NCBI GenBank assembly: GCA_001567115.1
Contig: LMZT01000059.1
Span: 1 to 48,204, forward strand
DNA length: 48,204 bases
Source of the DNA: Candidatus Hinthialibacteria bacterium OLB16
Lineage (GTDB): Bacteria; Hinthialibacterota; Hinthialibacteria; OLB16
Direction of reading: 5' to 3'
Shown: positions 9,635 to 18,748 of the stretch, in pieces
Numbering within the stretch: position 1 is the stretch's first letter
How the letters are laid out: every line of letters starts with the position of its first letter
The notes under the pieces: generated by a model
The model's database searches: none
The model's input: the letters and a program-made list of their open reading frames with translations, nothing else
What the model was told of the DNA's origin: nothing
Made by a program: the position numbers and the translations under genes

Positions 9635-9673
9635 TGAAGATCGTAACCTACGGCTTTCTGAACCGTTATTCTC

Positions 9674-9750
9674 TTGACAAAATAAAGACGAAGGAATAGT
9701 GCTTTCAAAGCGTTTTGTTGTTTTCAATATCCCTTGTCCGTTTCGGACAA
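9674..9750 (+). promoter_or_regulatory. Peroxiredoxin upstream region with TTGACA and a palindromic operator candidate
   Basis: A perfect -35 box TTGACA lies at 9674-9679, but the hexamer 17 bases later (TAGTGC) is a poor -10. Between it and the peroxiredoxin ribosome site is a perfect inverted repeat, TTGTCCG-TTT-CGGACAA, at 9734-9750. Its position suggests a regulator-binding site, perhaps redox-responsive. The factor is unknown. Confidence 0.4.
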
Positions 9751-9780
9751 TTGTCAAAAATGAAAAAGGAGATTCACATT

Positions 9781-10311
9781 ATGCTGCAGGTGGGAAAACC
9801 CGCACCCTCTTTTAAGGCTCAGGCCCTGGCAGGAACCGAATTCAAGGAAATCGGTCTGGATGATTACAAAGGGAAATGGGTGTGCCTGTATTTCTATCCA
9901 CTCGATTTCACCTTTGTCTGCCCGACTGAGATTGTGGAGTTCAACAATGCGGTTGACCGTTTCAAAGCCCTGAATTGCGAAGTCATCGGTGGGAGCACAG
10001 ACAGCGTATTCAGCCACCTCGGCTGGACACAGGCTGATGAGCGGATATCGAACCTGAGTTATCCTCTCATCAGCGACATCACCCAGGCCATCGGCCGTGA
10101 ATATGGAATCCTGATCGAGGAAAAAGGGATCACCCTGCGGGGAGCTTTCCTGATCGATCCGAATGGGATTCTGCGTTACCAGCTGGTTCATGATCTCTCG
10201 GTTGGAAGAAATGTCGATGAAATCCTGCGTGTTCTGACCGCCCTGCAGACGGGTGAGCTCTGTCCGGCAACCTGGAAAAAGAAAGGTGACAAGACCCTCG
10301 GCAAGGGCTGA
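9781..10311 (+). CDS. Typical 2-Cys peroxiredoxin (AhpC/TSA family)
   Basis: Thiol peroxidase that reduces hydrogen peroxide and organic peroxides. It is 176 residues from the ATG at 9781, which has AAAGGAG at a proper distance; an in-frame ATG at 9760 lies before that site and is rejected. The peroxidatic cysteine is Cys47 in DFTFVCPTE. The resolving cysteine is Cys161 in GELCPATWK, near the C-terminus as in AhpC/Prx1 enzymes. The sequence GAFLIDPNGILRY is also typical. An FMN reductase follows after a terminator. A palindrome sits upstream and may be its operator. Confidence 0.95.
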   Translation: MLQVGKPAPSFKAQALAGTEFKEIGLDDYKGKWVCLYFYPLDFTFVCPTEIVEFNNAVDRFKALNCEVIGGSTDSVFSHLGWTQADERISNLSYPLISDITQAIGREYGILIEEKGITLRGAFLIDPNGILRYQLVHDLSVGRNVDEILRVLTALQTGELCPATWKKKGDKTLGKG

Positions 10312-10343
10312 TATTGTTGTTGATTCGATATCGAATTCAAGTG

Positions 10344-10375
10344 AACGGGGGGTGCCTGAAGGCACTCCCCGTTTC
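10344..10375 (+). terminator. Rho-independent terminator after the peroxiredoxin gene
   Basis: The stem AACGGGG(G)GTGCC, loop TGAA and stem GGCAC(T)CCCCGTTT form a long G+C-rich hairpin 32 bases after the stop codon. The U-tract is short (GTTTCATT). The next gene begins only 18 bases further, so some read-through is likely. Confidence 0.75.
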
Positions 10376-10392
10376 ATTCAGAGGAAAGAGCC

Positions 10393-10938
10393 TTGATAGA
10401 AATCATCGCAGGAACAAATCGTCCGGCTTCCAATACGCTCAAGGTGGCTCATCTGATTGAATCTCTCTATCGGAAATCCAATACTACTGCCAGGATTTTG
10501 AGTCTGGCAGATCTGCCTGCGGAAATTTTCAGCCCCTCTTCCTATGCCGTGAAACCTCCTGCTTTCGAGCCGTTTATAGAAAGGGTCCTCGAATCGGATG
10601 GACTCCATGTGGTTGTCCCAGAATATAATGGCTCATTTCCGGGAGTGATGAAGTATTTTATCGACATGCTCAAGTTCCCGGAAAGCTTCCAGCATCGCTG
10701 TGTCGCATTCACCGGGCTGGCAGCGGGGATCTGGGGGGCTTTTCGATCGGTCGAACAGCTGCAGATGATCTTCGGATACCGCAACGCCTACATCATGCCT
10801 GAACGGGTATGGATTCCACGGATCAATGACCAGTGGAATGAAGATGAAAGCGATTTCATCGATCCTTCGATCAGCCGTATGCTCCAGAAACAGGTGGACC
10901 TGTTCGCCAGGTTTGTCGAACGCCAAAAAAATAACTGA
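10393..10938 (+). CDS. NADPH-dependent FMN reductase family protein
   Basis: A 181-residue flavodoxin-fold protein of the NADPH-dependent FMN reductase group (SsuE/ArsH/chromate-reductase-like), expected to be cytoplasmic and to bind FMN. Hallmarks are the phosphate loop IAGTNRPASNT at the start, LPAEIF, and VVPEYNGSFPGVMKYFID, which carries the FMN-contact PEYNGS motif. The start codon is TTG at 10393, chosen because GAGGAAAG lies just before it and the first strand begins there. It follows the peroxiredoxin on the same strand, so a shared role in oxidative stress is plausible. The real electron acceptor is unknown. Confidence 0.88.
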   Translation: MIEIIAGTNRPASNTLKVAHLIESLYRKSNTTARILSLADLPAEIFSPSSYAVKPPAFEPFIERVLESDGLHVVVPEYNGSFPGVMKYFIDMLKFPESFQHRCVAFTGLAAGIWGAFRSVEQLQMIFGYRNAYIMPERVWIPRINDQWNEDESDFIDPSISRMLQKQVDLFARFVERQKNN

Positions 10939-10956
10939 GCATCTGGCCAGATGCCT

Positions 10957-12030
10957 TCAGTCAACCAATGGAACTGTGCGCTTTAACCGGGCGCTCAGGA
11001 CCGCAGAATCGACAATCTGCTGGCCAATGCGTGAGATTTCCGGTGAGAGAGGCCCGCGGATCGGCTCACCTGAATTCAGGCAGTGAATAAAGTATTGAAT
11101 CGGATTCTGGCGGGGCGGTTCGAGAGAGTCGACTGGCACAGTTTTCCCCGCAAGGCAATCCCGGGTCTGGACATAGATTGTATTTTCATAGTCATAACTG
11201 CTGATGGTTCCTTCAGTCCCTTTCAGGATAAAACCGCATTTGGGCTGGGGCTGATGGGTCCAGGGATCGGTGAAGGTCCCCCAGCGTGTTTCGAACTTTG
11301 AAAGCCCTGTGTCATATCGTGCGACTGTCACACTGTGCTCATCCACCTCCAGCCCGGGGGGCTGATCCACGACAGTGGTCACCTCAATTGGTTTCTTCCG
11401 ATTCAGAAACCAGGTGCCGAGAGTGACGCCATACCCGAGATAGTCGAGCAGTGACCCGCCGCCACAGGCTGCCTGATAAAACCAGCTTTCAGATTTCTTC
11501 GCAGCTGCCTCAGCGCTTGTTTCCGCTTTGTCGGCGACATGCCAGAGCGGCCCGCGATTTCCATCATAGTAGTGGACCTCGATCAGCTCACCGATTTCAC
11601 CCCGATCCACAATCCGCTTTGCGGTGTTATGGGGAGGATACCAGGCCAGCGGCCAGTTGATCGCCAGAAGTTTGCCGGTCCGCCTGGCCGCCTCGATCAT
11701 GGAGTCGGCTTCGGCAAGGCTGGCGGCGAAAGGCTTTTCGACAAACAAGTGGACATTGAACTCGGCCACCTTGCAGGTCCATTCACCATGCCGGGCTGTC
11801 GCCGGGCAGAGGATGGCGGCATCCGGGCGTGTTTTCGCCAGACACTCCCGGTAATCCGTAAAAATCTTATCGGCAGGAATCGAAAGCCGGCTGGCAACCG
11901 GCATCATCGCCTCACGGTCCTCATGGCAGATGCCCGCGATTTCACCCTCGGGATGCTCCTGGACCATCCGGAGCAGGTCTCCCATGTGCATGTGATCGAA
12001 ATTGATCCCGGCAAAGCGCCATGTGCTCAT
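10957..12030 (-). CDS. Gfo/Idh/MocA family oxidoreductase
   Basis: A 357-residue NAD(P)-dependent dehydrogenase for a sugar or cyclitol. The ATG at 12030 overlaps the stop of the PhyH gene in the arrangement ATGA, so translation is coupled. The catalytic-lysine motif is VEKPFAASL, and AAILCPATARHGEW precedes it. The second domain has GGGSLLDYLGYGVTLG in place of the usual GGxxxDxGxHxxD. The N-terminal loop is not a canonical GxGxxG (FAGINFDHMHMG), a trait shared with the other family member at 3473. It is the last gene of the probable fucosidase-PhyH-dehydrogenase operon. Confidence 0.9.
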   Translation of the reverse strand: MSTWRFAGINFDHMHMGDLLRMVQEHPEGEIAGICHEDREAMMPVASRLSIPADKIFTDYRECLAKTRPDAAILCPATARHGEWTCKVAEFNVHLFVEKPFAASLAEADSMIEAARRTGKLLAINWPLAWYPPHNTAKRIVDRGEIGELIEVHYYDGNRGPLWHVADKAETSAEAAAKKSESWFYQAACGGGSLLDYLGYGVTLGTWFLNRKKPIEVTTVVDQPPGLEVDEHSVTVARYDTGLSKFETRWGTFTDPWTHQPQPKCGFILKGTEGTISSYDYENTIYVQTRDCLAGKTVPVDSLEPPRQNPIQYFIHCLNSGEPIRGPLSPEISRIGQQIVDSAVLSARLKRTVPLVD

Positions 12031-12821
12031 GACGATTCTTTCCCCTGCATATTTGCCCAGTCCTGCCTGGCGGCAGCGATCCACTCCGAATCTTCGATCT
12101 GGTCGATCGGAGCAAATGGGGCATGATGGCTGTCCCGAAACGGGATGTTGTGGACCACATTATAACAGCAGATCAAAGACCAGCGGGGATTGGGGCTGCG
12201 GTTCTGATCGGATCGATGCAGCAGGTTGGCATGAAAGAACAGGCCGGTGCCCGGTTCCATTTCACAATAGACATGGGGCAAACGCCGAAGCGCTTCTTCA
12301 ACCCTTTCGAGATCCGCGCCGGTCTGGTCCCCTGTCATCCCATGGTTGACTCGTCCCATGAGATGCGATCCCTGAATCACCTGCAGGCAGCCATTCTCTC
12401 TGGAAGCACGGTCCACTGCGATCATGCAGCTGGCCATATCCGGAAACAGGCAGGCATCGTTATACCAGTAACCATAATCCTGGTGCCATTCCCAGGCTCC
12501 ACCCACAAAAGGCTCCTTGAGCATCATCTTATGGTGCAGGTGGTAAACTTCAGCACCGAGCAATTTTTCCATCGTGTCCACGATCCGGCGGCTGCGCACA
12601 CAAGCGCTGTAGACATCCTTGCCGAGAGAATTGCGAAGGGTCAGGCGGCTGATGCCACCCTGGGCATCTTTACGGTCCCAGGACTCGGAGGCCATGGCCT
12701 GATCTGCACGAGCGATTTTGAGCAGAAGCTCGACTTCTTCGGGTGAAAACAAGCCTGGAACCATCAGGAACCCTTCCTTCTGGAAGCCTGCGATTTGCGT
12801 ATCCGAGACTTTGAACGACAT
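12027..12821 (-). CDS. Phytanoyl-CoA dioxygenase (PhyH) family protein
   Basis: A 264-residue Fe(II)/2-oxoglutarate-dependent oxygenase. The iron ligands are visible as His113-x-Asp115 in EWHQDYGYW and His202 in LLHRSDQN; Arg213 in NPRWSLICCYN is the likely 2-oxoglutarate contact. The ATG at 12821 has AGGAGGGAG upstream. The PhyH family hydroxylates many small molecules and is greatly expanded in Planctomycetes and marine bacteria, mostly without known substrates. It lies 62 bases after the fucosidase and overlaps the dehydrogenase by 4 bases, so its substrate may derive from the same glycan. Confidence 0.92.
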   Translation of the reverse strand: MSFKVSDTQIAGFQKEGFLMVPGLFSPEEVELLLKIARADQAMASESWDRKDAQGGISRLTLRNSLGKDVYSACVRSRRIVDTMEKLLGAEVYHLHHKMMLKEPFVGGAWEWHQDYGYWYNDACLFPDMASCMIAVDRASRENGCLQVIQGSHLMGRVNHGMTGDQTGADLERVEEALRRLPHVYCEMEPGTGLFFHANLLHRSDQNRSPNPRWSLICCYNVVHNIPFRDSHHAPFAPIDQIEDSEWIAAARQDWANMQGKESS

Positions 12822-12883
12822 TGTATCTCCCTCCTCTGTGAGCCGGATTCAGCCAGGAGATGCCTCCCGCGAACGGGAAACTG

Positions 12884-14638
12884 TTATTTTACTGGCACCA
12901 GTTTGACACTCCGCAGATTCATGACTGCACCGCCGGGCATGGATTTCACACGAACCTCGAACTGAACCGGCTGAGTGGAGTCAACCTGGATCAAGCCGAT
13001 TTCCCGGGTTTCAAATTTCTCCCAGGAACCGGTTTTTTCAACTGTTGTGGCCACTTTGTTCTGGCCGACACCAAAGGCCACCTGGCTGCCAGCAGAATCA
13101 TCCGGGCAGGCGTATTCGGCCTGAACCCGATAATTGCCTGGCTGGGCCACCCTCATCTCCCAGGAAACCCAATCCTCCGCATTGGTCCACTTGCCGATGC
13201 AATTTTTGCGTTTATCTGATTCGTACTCGGCCGATTTTCCATGCAGGCTGGCGAATGCCGCGGCTAAATCGATCGAGCCATCAGCAAGCGGGCGAATCGT
13301 ATTGTCCACATCCGGTTCTCCCTCGATTTCGAGAACGATGACCTTGTCGATTGTATCCGGTGTGATTCCAGAAACCTGGAGAATGACATCCTCGCCCTGC
13401 CGATTAAAATGCAGGGGGGATTTCGATTTGTCCGATAACAGATACGCCGCTTTGATCTCGTTGCGCAGTCCGGGAACCACGATCTCATTGTGAGGGCACT
13501 CGAAGACATGCAGATAAAGTTTTCCAGGCTTGCGAGTGCAACGCCCCCATTCCAGCTGGCGGAATGGGCTGGCCTGTGTTCCATAGATACTCTCGCCATT
13601 GGCATCCATCCATTCTCCCATCCCCGCCAGCCGTTCGATGCTGGGTTGGGGAATCAGGCCTTCGGCAGTCGGCCCGACATTGAGCAGGAAGTTTCCTCCC
13701 TTGCTGGCGATATCGACCAGCTTGCGAATCAGATCTTCCCTGGATTTCCAGTTGTGATCATTCACCTTGTAGCCCCAGGTATCATTCATGGTCATGCAGA
13801 CTTCCCAGTCGCGTCCTTCGATGCCGGTGGCGGGGATGTATTGTTCGGGTGTGTCATAATCCTGCGGGATCTGGATACGGTTGTTGATGATGGTGTTCGG
13901 TTGAATCGACCGGATCTTCTCGACAACTTCTTCGGATTTGAGTTCCTCCGGGGTGTGCTCCCAACCTCCATCGAACCAGACAATTCCGATATCTCCATAA
14001 TTGGTGAGCAGTTCTTTGAGCTGGCCATTCATGTAGTCCAGGTAACGGTTCAAATCTGCACCCTCTTTGGGGCGTGTATCCCAGGGCCGGGAGTTCCCTT
14101 CCCCGCGTGGAAGATAATCGGGGTGATGCCAGTCGAGGATGGAATGGTACCAGCAGATTTTCAGTCCGGCTTTATGCGCCTCTTCCGCCAGAGGCTTCAG
14201 AAGATCCTTTCCATACGGGGTGCTCATGACATCATAGTCAGTAAGTTTGCTGTCGAAGAGGCAGAATCCATCATGGTGTTTGCTGGTGATGACGATGTAT
14301 TTCATTCCAGCCGCTTTGGCGATGCGCACCCATTCAGCAGGATCGTATTGAACCGGGTTGAACTGTTTGATCAGAGGCTCGTATTCCGGTACAGGGATTT
14401 TCGCAGTGAACATGATCCACTCGCCAGCGTGATCCACTGGATTTCCCTTCCAGACGCCCGCTGGAATGGCATACAGCCCCCAGTGGATAAACATTCCGAA
14501 GCGTGCCTCACGCCACCAGGCCATCCGCTCATCACGCTGGGCAGGAGTTTCTTCCGCCCGGGCCACAGTGAGCGGGAGGAACAGCATCGAGCAACAGATA
14601 ACCACCAGGAACAGATTCAAAATTTTCTGGAAACCCAT
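12884..14638 (-). CDS. GH29 alpha-L-fucosidase, secreted
   Basis: A 584-residue exported alpha-L-fucosidase that releases fucose from glycans. A signal peptide ends near residue 28 (LFLPLTVARAEE). Catalytic-domain landmarks are WWREARFGMFIHWG at 41-54, SKHHDGFCLFDS at 119-130, and WFDGGW at 221-226, whose Asp223 is the expected nucleophile. The C-terminal 100 residues (DWVSWEMRVAQPGNYRVQAEY) look like a carbohydrate-binding beta-sandwich of the CBM6/35 type. GAGAGGAGG lies before the ATG. It begins an operon with a PhyH oxygenase and a sugar dehydrogenase. The acid/base residue cannot be fixed by eye. Confidence 0.94.
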   Translation of the reverse strand: MGFQKILNLFLVVICCSMLFLPLTVARAEETPAQRDERMAWWREARFGMFIHWGLYAIPAGVWKGNPVDHAGEWIMFTAKIPVPEYEPLIKQFNPVQYDPAEWVRIAKAAGMKYIVITSKHHDGFCLFDSKLTDYDVMSTPYGKDLLKPLAEEAHKAGLKICWYHSILDWHHPDYLPRGEGNSRPWDTRPKEGADLNRYLDYMNGQLKELLTNYGDIGIVWFDGGWEHTPEELKSEEVVEKIRSIQPNTIINNRIQIPQDYDTPEQYIPATGIEGRDWEVCMTMNDTWGYKVNDHNWKSREDLIRKLVDIASKGGNFLLNVGPTAEGLIPQPSIERLAGMGEWMDANGESIYGTQASPFRQLEWGRCTRKPGKLYLHVFECPHNEIVVPGLRNEIKAAYLLSDKSKSPLHFNRQGEDVILQVSGITPDTIDKVIVLEIEGEPDVDNTIRPLADGSIDLAAAFASLHGKSAEYESDKRKNCIGKWTNAEDWVSWEMRVAQPGNYRVQAEYACPDDSAGSQVAFGVGQNKVATTVEKTGSWEKFETREIGLIQVDSTQPVQFEVRVKSMPGGAVMNLRSVKLVPVK

Positions 14639-14798
14639 AGGACCATCCTCCTCTCAGAAGTCAACACATCATATTACGATCCATGATTTTTCCATACCGC
14701 CAACAGTACAAAAATCGAGGATCTGCCTCCCGGAAAAGACTGGACAGGATATTGGGAAATTGCAGCCAATCAGATGGAATGGGGAAAAAGATGAAGGG

Positions 14799-14834
14799 AA
14801 ACAAAAACAAGGGCGGGGTTTTTAGTCCCGCCCT
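14799..14834 (-). terminator. Rho-independent terminator of the barrel-protein operon
   Basis: Read on the minus strand, GGGCGGG, a short loop and CCCGCCC are followed by TTGTTTTTGTTT. It lies 43 bases after the stop of the barrel gene. On the plus strand there is no U-tract. Confidence 0.85.
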
Positions 14835-14877
14835 CAAGTCAGAAGAATGAGTTCGCTCTTATGAGGAACTATTTGAA

Positions 14878-16005
14878 TCAGAAATGGAAAGTCGCAGTCA
14901 CCGTGTTGGTGATATCGTCATCACCGATGAATCGATACTGAACGCCATAGTCCAGGCGCAGGTTCTTGTGGATGTCAAAACCAAGACCGGTCGACACGGC
15001 ATGATAATCGGCGCTTTCACTCAGTGAAGCCATGGGGCCGGCATCATTGAAATCATATTCGTTGTCGCGATAGTGATAGCCGGCACGTGCCACCAGCCAG
15101 TTGCAGCAGCGCTGCTCGACACCAGCATGGAAACCCCAGGACTCGCCGCCTTCATCCACATTCTGGTTGACACGGACCTGCTGATTGACAATGTTGGCAT
15201 CCAGCTCGTAATCGGTGTAATCCACTGAGGTGGTGAACAGGGTTCTTTCAAAGACCTGCCAGGAATAACCCAGCTCAAGCCCCCAGCTGTCTCTGTCGGC
15301 GCTTTGGGGTCCGAGGATGGCCATGCGGGAATCCGGGTCGCCTGAAGCAAAGAAACCCGACAAACCGACCGCCATACAGGAGTTCGGGCGCATCTGGAGG
15401 CCGAAGGTGTGGCGGTAACCATCATCCATTTCGTAATCGCCACAGCACGCTGTATCCATCTCATCATCGAAATAACTGAACGAGTAACCGATGCTCAGGC
15501 AGTCATTGAGGCGGGCGCCATAACCGGCCTGGAATACTTTCCGCTCGGAATCGGTGTTATGGGAATCATCAACCTCAGAATCCCATCCATACCAGCCAAG
15601 GCCTAGAGTCCCGCCAGCGCGGATCGGGAGGGCCAGACGGACTGTCCCGACATCGAATTCCTCCTCAACCGAACTGAAGTTGCCAAACCCGGGTGCCTGA
15701 AGAAACTCATCACCGCTGATTTCATCCCGTGAGTAAGTTGCCGATAAACCACACGAATCGATCCACCCCAAACCAGCCGGGTTTCCAAAAACACTGGAAA
15801 GATCATTCGAGGTGGCAATGTTGCTTCCACCCAATGCCAGCGAGCGCGCATCCAGAGGGAAATCGAAGTACCTCTTCTGATTGTGCTGGATGAAGAAATC
15901 TTCAACTTCATCCGCCATGACCGATGTGCCTCCCAGACATAACACCCCCAGGAAAAGCAACCCTTTTCCTAACCATTGTGTACTCATGCTCTTCATCAAC
16001 ATCAT
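14878..16005 (-). CDS. Outer membrane beta-barrel protein (PorV/FadL-like)
   Basis: A 375-residue outer-membrane protein with a signal peptide ending near VMADE. The N-terminal motif DARSLALGGSNIAT, then SSVFGNPAGLGW, is typical of PorV/UPF0164-like barrels related to FadL. The rest is made of alternating amphipathic strands (LGLGWYGWDSEV, VFQAGYGARL, HTFGLQMRP, LRLDYGVQYRF), and it ends in Phe (TATFHF), the usual signal for barrel insertion. The ATG at 16005 has AAAGGA upstream. It is the last gene after the VWA surface protein, so it may export or anchor that protein, as PorV does in type IX secretion. That role is inference. Confidence 0.8.
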   Translation of the reverse strand: MMLMKSMSTQWLGKGLLFLGVLCLGGTSVMADEVEDFFIQHNQKRYFDFPLDARSLALGGSNIATSNDLSSVFGNPAGLGWIDSCGLSATYSRDEISGDEFLQAPGFGNFSSVEEEFDVGTVRLALPIRAGGTLGLGWYGWDSEVDDSHNTDSERKVFQAGYGARLNDCLSIGYSFSYFDDEMDTACCGDYEMDDGYRHTFGLQMRPNSCMAVGLSGFFASGDPDSRMAILGPQSADRDSWGLELGYSWQVFERTLFTTSVDYTDYELDANIVNQQVRVNQNVDEGGESWGFHAGVEQRCCNWLVARAGYHYRDNEYDFNDAGPMASLSESADYHAVSTGLGFDIHKNLRLDYGVQYRFIGDDDITNTVTATFHF

Positions 16006-16040
16006 CGTTTCCTTTCAAGCGGTCTGCGATGTTCAAACAA

Positions 16041-16406
16041 TTATTTACTGACGGCTTCGAGCAGCTGGGCAAGAGCCGCTGCATCGCAGCCGGTACAACG
16101 CACATAATTTCCAATGGCTTTCGGATCGGAGAGCAGCAGGCCTTTCTGTTCCGCCAATGACCCCTCCTGAGGGATCACAACCGCATTCACAGAAAGGGTC
16201 TGGCCACTTGAATCCTGCAGGGAAATCTCCGATCTGAAGCGGAGGTAAATCGAACGATCCGAACTCTTCGCCTCTCGCCAGTCAGACATTGTCACCTTCT
16301 CGCCGGAAGCCAGACTGGTACGGACCAGGGCTGCCAGCCGGTCTGGAACGAGCTGAGCCTGTTCGCCGGCAAGAACCTTGGCCTTCCCATCCAGGCGCAG
16401 TGTCAC
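16041..16406 (-). CDS. Hypothetical protein, translationally coupled to the VWA surface protein
   Basis: A 121-residue frame whose GTG start at 16406 overlaps the stop of the larger upstream gene (GTGA). I do not recognise it. It lacks a signal peptide, although its neighbours are exported. It contains VPDRLAALVRTSLASGEK, a beta-rich centre (IYLRFRSEISLQDSSG) and YVRCTGCDAAALAQLLEAVSK at the end. Upstream of the GTG the same frame stays open and reads GGTGTLSQSVTLRLDG, so it could be the true C-terminal domain of the large protein joined by one more frameshift. I cannot decide between these two readings. Confidence 0.5.
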   Translation of the reverse strand: MTLRLDGKAKVLAGEQAQLVPDRLAALVRTSLASGEKVTMSDWREAKSSDRSIYLRFRSEISLQDSSGQTLSVNAVVIPQEGSLAEQKGLLLSDPKAIGNYVRCTGCDAAALAQLLEAVSK

Positions 16407-18748
16407 CGACTGCGAAAGAGTACCTGTGCCGCCTTCGGCGCTTCGGCTTCCGCTTCGACAGACTGAACCTCAGGGTCTGGGGAACTGAACGACTCCACTG
16501 GTTCTTCACCTTTGGCCGGATTGGCTGCAACCGGGCTGGCTGAAGACAGCACCAGGCGGTTGTCCCGTTCAAGTTTCTTGAGAATGGCTGCGACCTGGAT
16601 ATCAATTCCGGAGGTAATTGTATTAGGCGGTATGGTTCCTCCTCCCGAGCAGGGTTCCAGGTCTTCAAAGACATCCGCCTCGGTTACCAGCGGATCATTG
16701 ACCAACGGCTGGGCATCGCCGACATGGAAAATGTGTCCATGTCCATCGAGGATGTGCCACCCATTGCCGCTGGGAGTGATTTCGATGTCACGGGCCATGT
16801 CACAGCCGAAGTAGGGGTTCTGTGCAGCCAGCGACATGGCGACTGACTCCATGGAGCCGAAACCATGCACCTGGCCATATCCATCCAGGATGATGTAACC
16901 CTCGCCATCCGGTGCAAGCTCCATGGCGCGTGCGATATCAAAGCCGAAGAAGGCATCACCATGCATGTGGGCACCACCAAAGGGAAGCACCTGGCCGAGG
17001 CAATTGAGGATATAATATCCCAGGACACCCGAAAGATTTTCATAAGGGTATGATTTATCAGGCATCACCCTTCCGAGGACCAGCTCGAGATCCCGTGCGG
17101 CATCGATCGGGTGCATGAAGCTTCCGAAATAAGGAGATCCAAAATGGTATGCATCACCATAAGCATCGATTGTTCCGTAGCCACTGAGGACATAGGCGCC
17201 CTGTGCGGATGGAGTCAATTCGACATCCCGGGCTATCTTGCACCCGTAATCCCGGCCTGTCAGGCCTTCTGAGACATAACCGTAGGGATACAGGCGGCCG
17301 CTCTCATCGAGAACCAGCGATCCCTGGCAATCGCCGGTTGTAGCCAGGGCGATCCCGCAGGGAGGATAGAGGCCGGCATCGATCACGGGTGATGTATTTC
17401 CAACATCGAAGACCTGGCCGTAATGATCAAGCACTCGGTACTCGCCTCTTCTTTCACACTCATCCGGAACACCATTCTGGTTGGCATCCTGGCTGAATCC
17501 GCTGGCGATATCACATTCATCGGGGATGCTGTTCTGATTGCAGTCGGTTGCCTGGTCGCAGGCCTGGGTGATGACAGTCAGCAGGGCTTCGGCGAAGTCT
17601 TCCAGGGTGCCGGTGAAGATATAGGAGGCTCCACGAGTCCCCGAAGCCAGCGCCTGAGCCAGATCGATCACACACTGATTCGCTCCAGTTCCGACAATCG
17701 TAGAAACGAAGCAGTTATTGTTGTTCGCGATCGTGATGGCGTTGGTGATTGAGTCACGGTCTGTTCCCGGGTCCTCACAGGAATTTCCGCGGCAGGGGCC
17801 TTCATCGCTGATCGGCACGATCAGGCGGACATTGCCAGGTGTCCAAGGGAACCTCTCTGCAACAACTGCTGTAGCGGGACCCCAATCCTCATCGCTGATA
17901 ATGTCGGTTCCACAAGTGGTATTTCCCGGAATCGAGGAACCCAGCTGGTTGGTGACGTAATCTTCGAGGCAGGCAAAGTAGGTGTCAGTAATTCCCCAGA
18001 AGAAGGGATTGACTGTGATTCCAACGGCAGCCAGTTCTGCCGATACAGCACCGATGCTGGCACACAAGGCATCCGATTCATCGCCCATCGAGCCGGAAGT
18101 ATCCATGACGAAAACGATATCGACTGGCGGGCATCCACGGCATTCATCGGGAATCCCATCATTGTTGCAATCGAAGCTGGCACCATTCTGGATATCGCAT
18201 TCATCGGGAATCCCATTGTCGTTGCAGTCCATGGAGGTTCCACGCTGAATGTCATACGCATCCGGTATCTGGTTATGATTGCAGTCATCTTCGTTGGGGA
18301 TCCATTCAGCCTGGGCAACATCGGAGTACACGGTTTGCCCGAGGTAACCGAGGTAGGAGGCGCGAATCTGGTCGATGCCCATACCTCCATCACCGATATA
18401 GGAATAAGAGGCGGTGCCAGTGGCATTTGTCACCGCGGTGGCCGAAGCAGGGGCATTCGGGCCGGCAAAAATGTCGAAAAGTGACCACAATCCCGGGTAC
18501 GCCTTTAGCGCCGAGATCCGGGCCTATGGTCGCTTCAACAGTGTGCATTTGGCCAATCAGATATGTGGCAGTCATCGGGCTGATGGAGATCGGGCTAACA
18601 TACCCCCCCCCTTTGTACCATCTCCTCCCGGAGATACCTCAACGCCAGCGGATTGCGCCCAGACAGCCACCGGGTTTGCGAGAACCAGGCAGACAACAAA
18701 GAAAGAGACCACGAATTGAATAGCCTCGCGAGTCGTGGGTCGACTCAT
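16403..18748 (-). CDS. Large secreted VWA / calcium-repeat / propeller surface protein (two frameshifts)
   Basis: A 781-residue exported protein if two indels are repaired. It starts at ATG 18748 (GAGGAGG upstream) with signal peptide FVVSFFVVCLVLANPVAVWA. Then comes a C9 run at 18603-18611 with a base missing, an Ig-like domain (TATYLIGQMHTVEATIGP, then GIVVTF), and an extra base near 18474 before DIFAGPNAPA. Next are TSP3/dockerin-like repeats (DCNDNGIPDECDIQNGA and kin), a VWA domain with MIDAS DTSGS, and two more such repeats (DCNQNSIPDECDIASGF). The C-terminal 300 residues are about five propeller-like repeats of type ARDIEITPSGNGWHILDGHG. It is probably a calcium-binding adhesin or matrix protein. 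The longest intact frame is 16403-18490 from a TTG. Confidence 0.8.

Noticed and set aside
9433-9640. A preQ1 riboswitch in front of queE
   Set aside because: I could not find the short preQ1 aptamer pattern or a following hairpin with a U-tract on the minus strand.
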